DNA from: CADBRN01 sp050944685
Lineage (GTDB): Bacteria > Bacillota > Clostridia > Lachnospirales > Lachnospiraceae
DNA length: 64,000 nt
Reading direction: 5' to 3'
NCBI GenBank assembly: GCA_050944685.1
Contig: JBMNRP010000008.1
Coordinates: 55,765 to 119,764, forward strand
The translations under genes and the position numbers were made by a program. This document shows positions 8,759 to 16,190 of this stretch, in pieces. The first letter of the stretch is position 1, and each line of letters opens with the position of its first letter. The notes beneath the pieces were generated by a model. It worked only from the letters and a program-made list of their open reading frames with translations, ran no database searches and was not told where the DNA came from.

Positions 8759-9064
8759 TTAACCGTTTTCTCTCTTTCGCTCTTCGCTGTTCAGATACTC
8801 ATTGTACTTCCGGACCGCCCACTCATTTTCCTTTTTCTGAATCCACTGCTCACGGTCGCTGCAGATCGCGAGCATTTCGTCGGCGATCTCCTCCGCGCTG
8901 CGCGGAGACGCGTTGTGCAGATAGCCGATCATGCGGCGTATAGTATTCTCCGTGCCCAGGCTGTCCGCGATCGCCTCCCCGAAGCTCTCCGGATATCCCA
9001 TGCCGGCAATGGTCCGGATCAGTTCACGGCGCAGCCCGCTTTCTGATCTCTGTTTCCCCGTCAT
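8759..9064 (-). CDS. Conserved hypothetical small protein
   Basis: This 101-residue soluble, charged, probably all-helical protein starts at ATG 9064, preceded by GAAGGTGAGAG. Visible features are an N-terminal RELIRTIAGMGYPESFGEAIADSLG helix-turn region and an EEIADEMLAI helix. I do not recognise a family. It is monocistronic, convergent with the LuxR-type gene and divergent from the SOS operon. Confidence 0.6.
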   Translation of the reverse strand: MTGKQRSESGLRRELIRTIAGMGYPESFGEAIADSLGTENTIRRMIGYLHNASPRSAEEIADEMLAICSDREQWIQKKENEWAVRKYNEYLNSEERKRENG

Positions 9065-9358
9065 TCTCTCACCTTCGTCTGTTGTTTCCCGAAAACTTTT
9101 TTCGCGTTCTCAGGATTTTTCTTTCGCAGTCTTCCCCGGATTTCTCCGAAATACAGATCAGCCGGCGGAGGACGCCCGCGCGCAGCGGGAGATACATCTG
9201 TATCCGTTTCCCCTCTCAGTCCTCCGTCCGGCTGAATGCAAATCCAGTATATCGCATTATGCCCTCCCAGGGCAATTCCCTGTGAAGCAAAATATGTTTT
9301 TCCTCCAGTTTTCTTCCGGAAAAGAGAATTTCCATCTCCCGCTCCTGCTTCCGGGGGC
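9065..9358. other. Gene-free interval between divergent genes
   Basis: No reading frame with a ribosome binding site, no hairpin with a T-run and no recognised RNA motif was seen here. Only the promoter and operator at the right edge (9359-9387) are assignable. Confidence 0.5.
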
Positions 9359-9387
9359 TTGACATTTTATAGAACATATGTTCTAAT
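9359..9387 (+). promoter_or_regulatory. SOS promoter with LexA operator in the spacer
   Basis: TTGACA (9359-9364) and TCTAAT (9382-9387) are separated by 17 bp. The spacer carries GAACATATGTTC (9372-9383), a perfect palindrome matching the Gram-positive LexA/DinR box GAAC-N4-GTTC. LexA bound here would block RNA polymerase, which places the YolD/polymerase operon in the DNA-damage regulon. Confidence 0.88.
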
Positions 9388-9449
9388 AAATTTACGGAAT
9401 GATTTTGCGGATCGCGCAGGGGTACGGAGCAGACCGAAAGGAGGACAGG

Positions 9450-9944
9450 ATGTATCGCGAAAACGGTGCGCAGAATCACAGAAAATCCGGAAACGAAAAC
9501 GCGGACGTAACATCCGGGCAGGAATCTCAGTATGGCGACATCATCGCGCTGCCGCACCATGTTTCCGACCGCCACCCGCCGATGGAAAACGCGGAGCGGG
9601 CGGCCCAGTTCATGCCGTTCGCGGCACTGAACGGCTATGAGGACGAGATAACGGAAGCGCAGCGCCAGACAGAGGCGCGGCGGGACCTGACCGGGGAAGA
9701 AAAAGAAATCCTCGACCGGAAATGGCAGATCCTCGCGCGGGCAGAACACCCCGAGGCAACTGTCACCTGGTTTATACCGGATTCCGAAAAACCGGGCGGT
9801 TCTTACCGCACGCTGACCGGGAAGCTGAAATCCGCTGACCCTGTCCGGAAAATTCTTCGGATGGATGACGGAACAGACATCCCTCTGCAGGAGATTACGA
9901 GACTGGAAAGTCCTCTGTTTGAGGCAGAAGAAGGTCTGCCGTGA
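9450..9944 (+). CDS. YolD-like protein
   Basis: ATG at 9450 follows AAAGGAGGACAGG, giving 164 residues. The central part (RAAQFMPFAALNGYEDEI) is the YolD-like family signature. YolD-like proteins are regularly encoded immediately before UmuC/UvrX-type Y-family polymerases and are thought to act as UmuD-like partners, which is family knowledge. Here the stop codon overlaps the GTG start of the polymerase (GTGA), and the SOS promoter lies upstream, supporting the same job. The first 40 residues are poorly conserved-looking and hydrophilic. Confidence 0.85.
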   Translation: MYRENGAQNHRKSGNENADVTSGQESQYGDIIALPHHVSDRHPPMENAERAAQFMPFAALNGYEDEITEAQRQTEARRDLTGEEKEILDRKWQILARAEHPEATVTWFIPDSEKPGGSYRTLTGKLKSADPVRKILRMDDGTDIPLQEITRLESPLFEAEEGLP

Positions 9945-11512
9945 CGAAAACGGATCCCGGATGCCTGCGCGACGGCGCACACCGCGCATGCATCGCGATT
10001 GACCTGAAATCCTTTTACGCGTCGGTCGAATGCGTGAAACGCGGTCTGGACCCGCTGAACACGAATCTGGTTGTCGCCGATATCGCACGCACGGAAAAGA
10101 CCATCTGCCTCGCGGTCACGCCGTCTCTGAAAGCGTTCGGTGTTCCCTCCAGGCCGCGGCTGTTTGAGGTCACAGAAAAAGTGCGCCTCATCAATGCCGG
10201 CCGTCTGGCCCGCCTCCGGAAGCTTCCGGGACATCCGAAAACATTCACCGGGAAATCCCGCTTCGCGGACGAGCTGGAATCTCACCCGGAATATGAGCTG
10301 GACTACATCATCGCGACGCCGCATATGGCAGATTACATGAAAATGTCCGCGCGGATTTATCAGATTTACCTGAAATATATTGCCCCCGAGGATATCCACG
10401 TCTATTCCGTTGACGAGGTCCTGATAGACGCGACCGCCTACCTGCGCACATACCGGACGACAGCGCGGGCCCTGGCAACCGGAATGATCCGGGATGTCGT
10501 GCGAGAAACCGGAATCACCGCTACTGCCGGGATCGGTACGAATCTTTACCTCGCCAAGGTCGCGATGGATATCCTGGCAAAACGCAGTCCCGCGGACGAA
10601 AACGGCGTGCGCATTGCAGAGCTGGACGAGATGACCTACCGCAGAGAACTGTGGGAGCACAGACCCCTGACCGATTTCTGGCGAATCGGCCGCGGCACCG
10701 CCCGGAGGCTGAAAAAAAACGGCCTGACGACCATGGGTGACATCGCCCGCTGCTCGCTCGGGAGACCGGACGAATTTTATAACGAAGACCTGCTCTACCG
10801 CCTCTTCGGAATCAACGCGGAGCTCCTGATCGACCACGCGTGGGGATGGGAGCCGGTTCAGATCTCCGATATCAAGGCCTATCGCCCGAAGAAAACCAGC
10901 GTCGGTCAGGGGCAGGTTCTGCACCGCCCCTATCCCGCGGATCAGGCCCGCCTCGTCACCCGGGAGATGGCGGACTGGCTGGCGATGGAGCTGTTCCGGC
11001 GGCATCAGGTGACGGACCAGGTCTCTCTGCTGATCGGATACGACCGGGCAAATCTGGACCCGGGAAGCCGGCGCGCGGCGCGCTGCCGCGGGGGTGTCAC
11101 TCTGGATCATTACGGACGTCTTGTCCCGGAGCCGGTTCACGGATCCGTGCGGCTCTGCCGCTACACCTCCTCGCCCCGCGAGATTACAGACGCGCTGACC
11201 GTCCTGTTTGACCACATCGACGATCCGGATCTGCTCGTGCGGCGCATCTATGTCAGCGCGGAGAGCGTGCTCCCGGAAGAAGAAGGATTGCGAAAAAACA
11301 CATTCCGTCAGCTCAGCCTGTTTACGGATTTTTCCCCGGGAAGCGCGGTACCGGATCGGGAAAACGCCCGCGCCCGGGAACAGCGTCTCCAGCGCGCGCT
11401 CCAGGCGATCCGTGACCGATACGGAAACAATGCGGTCTTCCGCGGGAGCGATCTGATAGAGGGCGCTACCACACGGGAACGCGGAAACGAAATCGGAGGG
11501 CACCGCGCCTGA
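9941..11512 (+). CDS. Y-family DNA polymerase (UmuC/UvrX-type)
   Basis: This 523-residue translesion polymerase starts at GTG 9941, overlapping the YolD stop. Palm motifs are intact: AIDLKSFYASVE with the first metal-binding Asp and the steric-gate region near residue 23, and VYSVDEVLIDAT with the catalytic Asp-Glu near 150. A thumb/HhH segment follows (GIGTNLYLAKVAMDI, then FWRIGRGTARRLKKNGLTTMGDIA). Near the C-terminus QLSLF (457-461) is a textbook beta-clamp-binding motif. It would bypass DNA lesions during SOS, fitting the LexA operator upstream. Confidence 0.93.
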   Translation: MTKTDPGCLRDGAHRACIAIDLKSFYASVECVKRGLDPLNTNLVVADIARTEKTICLAVTPSLKAFGVPSRPRLFEVTEKVRLINAGRLARLRKLPGHPKTFTGKSRFADELESHPEYELDYIIATPHMADYMKMSARIYQIYLKYIAPEDIHVYSVDEVLIDATAYLRTYRTTARALATGMIRDVVRETGITATAGIGTNLYLAKVAMDILAKRSPADENGVRIAELDEMTYRRELWEHRPLTDFWRIGRGTARRLKKNGLTTMGDIARCSLGRPDEFYNEDLLYRLFGINAELLIDHAWGWEPVQISDIKAYRPKKTSVGQGQVLHRPYPADQARLVTREMADWLAMELFRRHQVTDQVSLLIGYDRANLDPGSRRAARCRGGVTLDHYGRLVPEPVHGSVRLCRYTSSPREITDALTVLFDHIDDPDLLVRRIYVSAESVLPEEEGLRKNTFRQLSLFTDFSPGSAVPDRENARAREQRLQRALQAIRDRYGNNAVFRGSDLIEGATTRERGNEIGGHRA

Positions 11513-11546
11513 CCGGATGTACCGGACAGAGGTCCGTCGATGTTTC

Positions 11547-12203
11547 TTATCCTCTGACCTCTTTGACGATCGCAGCGGCGCGTTTCGTCCTTTCCAGAAT
11601 CTCGTCAAATTTTCCGGCGTCAATCAGATCGCTCTTTACCATCCAGGAGCCTCCGGTACAGATAATCTTGTCCGACGCGAGGTATTCCGCAACGTTCTTC
11701 TCATTGATACCGCCGGTCGGCATAAGCCGGATTTCGGTGAGCGCCGCCGTGATGGCCTTGATCATCGGAAGTCCGCCGGAAGCCTCCGCCGGGAAGAACT
11801 TCAGATTCCTGAGCCCCAGGTTCATCGCTCCGATCATCTCAGAAGGAGTCTGAACACCAGGGCTTACAGGAATGCCTTTTTCGATGCAGTAGGAAACGAG
11901 TTTCGGATCAAATCCGGGGCTGACGATGAATTTCGCACCTGCCGCGACCGCGCGGTCAACATTTTCAATCGTGAGAACCGTTCCCGCTCCGACCAGCATA
12001 TCCGGAAATTCCTTTGTCAGAATCCGGATCGACTCCTCCGCGGCGTCCGTCCGGAAGGTTACCTCCGCAACCGGAAGCCCGCCCTCAATCAGAACCTTTC
12101 CGAGAGGTTTTGCGTCTTTCGGGTCATGCAGGACAACCACCGGAATAATTCCGATCTGCTCAAATCTCTTAAAAATCGCGTCTGTTTTCTCCGAATAACT
12201 CAT
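11547..12203 (-). CDS. eda: KDPG/KHG aldolase
   Basis: The 218-residue class I aldolase cleaves 2-keto-3-deoxy-6-phosphogluconate (and often 4-hydroxy-2-oxoglutarate) to pyruvate plus an aldehyde. The Schiff-base lysine lies in LKFFPAEASGG. Other signatures are VGAGTVLTIENVD, KFIVSPGFDP, PTGGINEKN and CTGGSWMV. The length is the usual 210-220. It has its own promoter and no sugar-acid kinase or dehydratase next to it, so the upstream steps of the pathway must be encoded elsewhere. Confidence 0.93.
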   Translation of the reverse strand: MSYSEKTDAIFKRFEQIGIIPVVVLHDPKDAKPLGKVLIEGGLPVAEVTFRTDAAEESIRILTKEFPDMLVGAGTVLTIENVDRAVAAGAKFIVSPGFDPKLVSYCIEKGIPVSPGVQTPSEMIGAMNLGLRNLKFFPAEASGGLPMIKAITAALTEIRLMPTGGINEKNVAEYLASDKIICTGGSWMVKSDLIDAGKFDEILERTKRAAAIVKEVRG

Positions 12204-12294
12204 CTTATTCTTCCTTTCTGTCCGTTTCGGACCCCGGTATGAAAACCGGTCGTTTTATTATTTGGTTTTATTTTGCATCCTGATTTTAAATTTC

Positions 12295-12323
12295 ATTATG
12301 CGAAACGCCGGAAGTACTGTCAA
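12295..12323 (-). promoter_or_regulatory. SigA-type promoter for eda
   Basis: On the minus strand TTGACA (12323-12318) and CATAAT (12300-12295) are spaced by 17 bp, about 90 nt upstream of the eda start. The leader contains a small CCGGT/ACCGG hairpin near 12235-12250 of unknown role. Confidence 0.7.
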
Positions 12324-12422
12324 TGACTGTTCTGCAAAAATAGAATTCTTGAAATTCCGGTCTTATTTTTATTGCCGGGTTTAATATTATGAGGTATTGT
12401 GTTTCAGAAAGGAGATTCTTTC

Positions 12423-13184
12423 ATGACAAGGGACTGGAACCCGGATCTGTATCTTCGGTTTAAAAAAGAACGCACACAGCCATCCATTGATCTCGCGAAC
12501 CGCATCCGCGATCTTCGCCCGGAAACGGCGGCTGATCTCGGCTGCGGCCCTGGGAACAGCACAGCGGTCCTGCGCTCCGTTTTCCCCGAAACAAAGATCA
12601 CCGGCATTGACAGCTCCGAAAATATGATCCGGCAGGCGCGCCAAAATCACCCGGATCTGAATTTCCGCCTCTGCGACGTCCGTGCCCTGGAGGGCCGATA
12701 CGACCTGATTTTTTCCAACGCCTGTCTCCACTGGATTCCGGACCACCGCTCTCTGATACCGGAGCTGATGAAAAAGCTGAACCCCGGAGGCATGCTCGCC
12801 GTCCAGTTTCCGATGAACCGCGATGAGCCTCTGTACCGCTCCGCCGAAGAGATGAGCGATGACCCGCGTTGGGGAATCCCTCCCGGCTCGGTTGATAACA
12901 AAGACACCCTTATGCCGGACGAGTATTACGATATTCTCGCCGGATGCTCTTCCGATTTCCAGATCTGGCAGTGTCTCTACTGTCATGCGCTTCCTTCGCA
13001 CGAATCACTGATCGACTGGATCAGAGGCACACGCCTCCGCCGATACGAATCGCATCTTTCCGAAGAGCAGTCCACCCGTTTTGAAGAAGAGCTGCTTCGC
13101 CGCACGAAAGATCTCTACCCGGTCCACAGCGACGGCCGCGTTCTGCTGCATTTCCGGCGCTTCTTCTTCACCGCGAAAAAATAG
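12423..13184 (+). CDS. tam: Trans-aconitate 2-methyltransferase-like SAM methyltransferase
   Basis: ATG at 12423 follows GAAAGGAGATT, giving 253 residues. The SAM-binding motif I is AADLGCGPGNST (near 37), followed by ITGIDSSENMI, FRLCDVRAL and LIFSNACLHWIPDH, all typical of Tam. The opening TRDWNPDLYLRFKKERTQPS also matches Tam, which methylates trans-aconitate formed from cis-aconitate. The exact substrate is inferred from the family. It is convergent with the RluA gene, with only 9 bp between stop codons. Confidence 0.85.
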   Translation: MTRDWNPDLYLRFKKERTQPSIDLANRIRDLRPETAADLGCGPGNSTAVLRSVFPETKITGIDSSENMIRQARQNHPDLNFRLCDVRALEGRYDLIFSNACLHWIPDHRSLIPELMKKLNPGGMLAVQFPMNRDEPLYRSAEEMSDDPRWGIPPGSVDNKDTLMPDEYYDILAGCSSDFQIWQCLYCHALPSHESLIDWIRGTRLRRYESHLSEEQSTRFEEELLRRTKDLYPVHSDGRVLLHFRRFFFTAKK

Positions 13185-13193
13185 CCGACGTGA

Positions 13194-14195
13194 TCACCCG
13201 GCCGGCCGGAAATCGCGCTCCAGTCTCTTTCGAACCGCTTCCGGAAAACACGCGGTCATATCTTCCGGAACAGGAGCGGCGACCGCTATCAATCTCCCGG
13301 TAAACGGCTGAATCAGCCTGACGCTCAGACAATGAAGCGCGGCCCGCTCCAGCCGGATTTCCCCGATCTGACACCCACCGGTCCCGTATATCGGATCCCC
13401 GAGAAGCGGATGCCCGGCTGAGGCGAGATGAACCCGGATCTGATGGGTTCTTCCGGTTTCGATGCGGACCAAAAGGACCGAATACAGAGGTCCGGCGCAA
13501 AGAACCGAGACTTCCGTCTCTGCTGCCAGCCCGTCTTCGGACGTCTTCATCCGGTTTTTCTCTGTCTCGTCCTTCGCGATCGGAAGATCAAGGGAAAAAG
13601 ATTTCCCCTCTTCTCCGACGCAGCCGGCGGCAGCCGCGAGATAGGTCTTCCGGAGCTCTCCCCGGATTCTCTCCTCCTCCAGCCTCTGCGCGCCGAAGGC
13701 GTTTTTCGCGAACACCATCACGCCCGACGTATCCTTATCCAGCCTGCCGACCGAGTGAATTTTGCATCCCGGCTCCCTCAAGAGATACTCCCGGACCCGG
13801 TCAGAGAGTGTGTCCCCGTAGTGGCCGCGCCCCTGATGCACGACGATTCCCGCCGGTTTATCGACGATCAGAATATCTTCGTCCTCATACAGCACACACA
13901 AAGGATCCGCCTTCAATCTTTCCCGCGTCATTTCTATTCCGGAATCACGCGGATCCGTCTCCGCCTTTTCCGCATTTTCTGTCCGCGGGTCATCCAGACA
14001 AATCGTTACGGAATCCCCGGGTCTCACGATAAAATTTGTCCGGCACGGCTTCCCGTTCAGCAAAATTCCGCCGGGGCGGAATTTCAGACGGCTGATCTGA
14101 CGCTTTGTAAGGCCGAATTCCTCTTTCAGAACCTCCCGGACGAAGCGCTCTCCGCCGTTTTTTCGCATGACGAAACACAAACTTCTGGACTCCAC
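13194..14195 (-). CDS. RluA-family rRNA/tRNA pseudouridine synthase
   Basis: The 333-residue enzyme has an N-terminal S4 RNA-binding domain (about 22-75, LTKRQISRLKFRPGGILLNG) and a catalytic domain with GRLDKDTSGVMVFAKN, where the Asp is the catalytic residue. TGRTHQIRVHLASAGHPLLGD completes the family signature. It converts specific uridines in RNA to pseudouridine; which sites cannot be told. The start shown is GTG at 14195, with AGAAGGGA upstream; ATG 27 nt further in lacks a good binding site. Its start lies 18 nt after the upstream dehydrogenase gene, so they may be cotranscribed. Confidence 0.9.
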   Translation of the reverse strand: MESRSLCFVMRKNGGERFVREVLKEEFGLTKRQISRLKFRPGGILLNGKPCRTNFIVRPGDSVTICLDDPRTENAEKAETDPRDSGIEMTRERLKADPLCVLYEDEDILIVDKPAGIVVHQGRGHYGDTLSDRVREYLLREPGCKIHSVGRLDKDTSGVMVFAKNAFGAQRLEEERIRGELRKTYLAAAAGCVGEEGKSFSLDLPIAKDETEKNRMKTSEDGLAAETEVSVLCAGPLYSVLLVRIETGRTHQIRVHLASAGHPLLGDPIYGTGGCQIGEIRLERAALHCLSVRLIQPFTGRLIAVAAPVPEDMTACFPEAVRKRLERDFRPAG

Positions 14196-14213
14196 AGCTT
14201 CCCTTCTCTTTTA

Positions 14214-15125
14214 TTACTCTCCGGATTTTTCCCGCGTCTCATCCGGCCCGTAAAGCGCCTGATATACCTTCCTCAGCTTTTCGTCCCGCTCTCTCGTCGC
14301 GGCGGCGTCTTTTCCGCCGGAATAATCGTAGAATCCCCGGCCGCTCTTAACTCCGAACTCTCCTTTATTGAAATGCTCTCTCAAAAGCTCCGGAACATCG
14401 TGGCTGTCCTCCAGATCCGGACAGAGATACTCGGATATGTGGTAAAAGATATCCAGCCCGCCAAAATCCATGGTCTCCAGGGGCCCGATGCACGCCCACC
14501 GGAATCCCAGCCCGTACTTCATGACGTCGTCGATTCCCTCCCGGGATACGACGCCATCCCGGACCAGAGACAGCGCTTCCCGGATGACGGCCATCTGCAG
14601 GCGGTTCGCCGCGAAACCGTAAACATCCCGGTTGACAATCACCGGCTTTTTCCCGATGTGAAGCGCCACATCGCGGACGCACTGCGCCGCCTCGTCACTC
14701 GTCTCGTCGTTCTTAATGATTTCAATCAGAAGAATCAGCGTCGGCGGATTGAACCAGTGCATCCCCAGAAAGCGCTCCCTGTGCTTCACGTGCTCCGAGA
14801 GCGTATTGATTGAGAGACCGGAGGTATTCGTCGCAATGACCGTCTCATCGCTCACGATTTCCGACAGCCGGTCGTAGAAATCCGTCTTGATTTTCAGATT
14901 CTCCGCGACATTTTCCACAATGAGATCGCAGGAGGAAAGCTTCTCCATCGAAGTCGTATAGAGGATCCGGTCGCGCGACGATTCACTGATCATCTGCCGG
15001 GCTCTCTCCAGCTTCGGCTCCCTGTGATTCCACAGGACAACTTCATAGTCATTGGCGGCAAAAATATCCGCCATGGAATATCCCATCGTTCCCGCGCCGG
15101 CAATCCCGATTTTCCGAACGGTCAT
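14214..15125 (-). CDS. 3-hydroxyacyl-CoA dehydrogenase
   Basis: ATG at 15125 with AGAAGGGAGAG upstream gives 303 residues. Residues 1-180 form the NAD-binding Rossmann domain (KIGIAGAGTMGYSMADIF; ATNTSGLSI; GMHWFNPP with the catalytic His). The C-terminal helical domain follows (GFAANRLQMAVIREALSL; YGLGFRWACIGPLETMDFGG). It oxidises 3-hydroxyacyl-CoA, as in butyrate formation or fatty-acid degradation. No thiolase, crotonase or acyl-CoA dehydrogenase genes flank it, so it may serve a dedicated 3-hydroxyacid rather than the main butyrate pathway. Confidence 0.9.
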   Translation of the reverse strand: MTVRKIGIAGAGTMGYSMADIFAANDYEVVLWNHREPKLERARQMISESSRDRILYTTSMEKLSSCDLIVENVAENLKIKTDFYDRLSEIVSDETVIATNTSGLSINTLSEHVKHRERFLGMHWFNPPTLILLIEIIKNDETSDEAAQCVRDVALHIGKKPVIVNRDVYGFAANRLQMAVIREALSLVRDGVVSREGIDDVMKYGLGFRWACIGPLETMDFGGLDIFYHISEYLCPDLEDSHDVPELLREHFNKGEFGVKSGRGFYDYSGGKDAAATRERDEKLRKVYQALYGPDETREKSGE

Positions 15126-15285
15126 GTTCCGAGCTCTCCCTTCTGAAGAAAAATACAATTGAAGCCTTTCCCGGCTGATTGACTGCAAAAAATATTCTAT
15201 TCCAAATTACCATCTCGAGGTAAAGAAAACAAGTCCGGTCTTGTCAGCAAAAGAATATTCGCAGGAACTCTTTTCTCCCGTTATT

Positions 15286-15348
15286 CGATAATAATTTATC
15301 GTTTTTCGATAAATTATTATTGACAATCGTTAATCCTTTGGATATAGT
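15286..15348 (+). promoter_or_regulatory. Promoter with twin CGATAA-N4-TTATCG operators
   Basis: TTGACA (15320-15325) and TATAGT (15343-15348) are spaced by 17 bp. Immediately upstream are two copies of a 16 bp palindrome of form CGATAA-N4-TTATCG (15286-15301, and 15307-15322 with one mismatch), five bases apart. The second overlaps the -35 box. The arms can also pair with each other as one long hairpin. The layout suits cooperative repression, most simply by the HTH protein encoded at 15905. Confidence 0.75.
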
Positions 15349-15397
15349 ATGCTTGAACGGACAGAACAGACATCTCAGGAGGAGGAAACAGATTCAG

Positions 15398-15892
15398 ATG
15401 AAAAACGGCTGGAACCGGTTTGTCAGCGGAATGATCAATGTACTCATCGTACTTGCGGTGGCGCTGGAGATCTCTTTCCCGTGGGCGATGCCGTACTTTC
15501 TTGCGATGAAGGATGCCAGAAACGGAGCCGCGCAGAGCGCATATCCGTCCGGTGCATACTCTTTTTCCTCGCCGCACTATCTCTCGATTCTGATTCCGAC
15601 CATGATCGTCGGCATACTGTCCATTCTGATTCTCGCAGAGCTCCGCAAAATCATGAAGACCGTCACAAGCGGCGCCAGCTTCGTAAAAAGCAATGTGACG
15701 CGTCTCCACCGAATGGGTATCTATGCCATGGTCATAGCCGTTCTGGTAATTGTGCGGTGCCTGATTTTCTTCACACTGACCATCCTGATCATCGGCGCTG
15801 TCTTCCTGATTGCCGGCAGCTTCTGTTTCGTGCTGGAGCAGCTCTTCGCACAGGCCGTACAGTATAAAGAAGACGATGATCTGACCATCTGA
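15398..15892 (+). CDS. DUF2975 membrane protein
   Basis: ATG at 15398 is preceded by CAGGAGGAGGAAA, giving 164 residues with four transmembrane helices (about 10-28, 58-80, 107-128, 132-150). TVTSGASFVKSNVTRLHRMGIYAM between helices 2 and 3 is the DUF2975 signature. Family members are nearly always followed by a small Cro/CI-type regulator, as here, 12 nt downstream. The function is unknown; the pair is probably an autoregulated membrane stress or signalling module. Confidence 0.85.
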   Translation: MKNGWNRFVSGMINVLIVLAVALEISFPWAMPYFLAMKDARNGAAQSAYPSGAYSFSSPHYLSILIPTMIVGILSILILAELRKIMKTVTSGASFVKSNVTRLHRMGIYAMVIAVLVIVRCLIFFTLTILIIGAVFLIAGSFCFVLEQLFAQAVQYKEDDDLTI

Positions 15893-15904
15893 AGGAGGAC
15901 CGGA

Positions 15905-16117
15905 ATGATCGAAATCACACTCGATGTCATGATGGCCCGCCGGAAGAAGGGCCTGATGGAACTCGCCGGAGAAATCGGAATCACCCCCGCCAATCTCTCC
16001 ATTCTGAAAAACAACAAGGCAAAAGCCATTCGGCTGGACACACTGGAAAAGCTCTGTCGCGCCCTGGGCTGTCAGCCCGGCGATCTGATCAGCTACATTC
16101 CGGAAGAACCAGACTGA
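15905..16117 (+). CDS. Small Cro/CI (YozG-like) HTH regulator
   Basis: This 70-residue protein is a single helix-turn-helix: MMARRKKGLMELAGEIGITP, then ANLSILKNNKAKAIRLDTLEKL, ending in CRALGCQPGDLISYIP. It matches the YozG-type regulators paired with DUF2975 proteins. It has its own GAAGGAGGACC binding site and lies 12 nt after the DUF2975 stop. The twin palindromes over the operon promoter are its likely binding sites, which would give autoregulation. Confidence 0.9.
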   Translation: MIEITLDVMMARRKKGLMELAGEIGITPANLSILKNNKAKAIRLDTLEKLCRALGCQPGDLISYIPEEPD

Positions 16118-16190
16118 CTGGTTATTGGCGGACTTTGCATCATCTGATCTGATGCCAATTCAACCTGTTTATCAATCCTGGAGGACCATC

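Noticed and set aside
9803..11623. Long antisense ORF opposite the Y-family polymerase
   Set aside because: It is a 606-codon open frame created by codon bias of the GC-rich gene; its product has no recognisable domain and the plus-strand polymerase is unambiguous.
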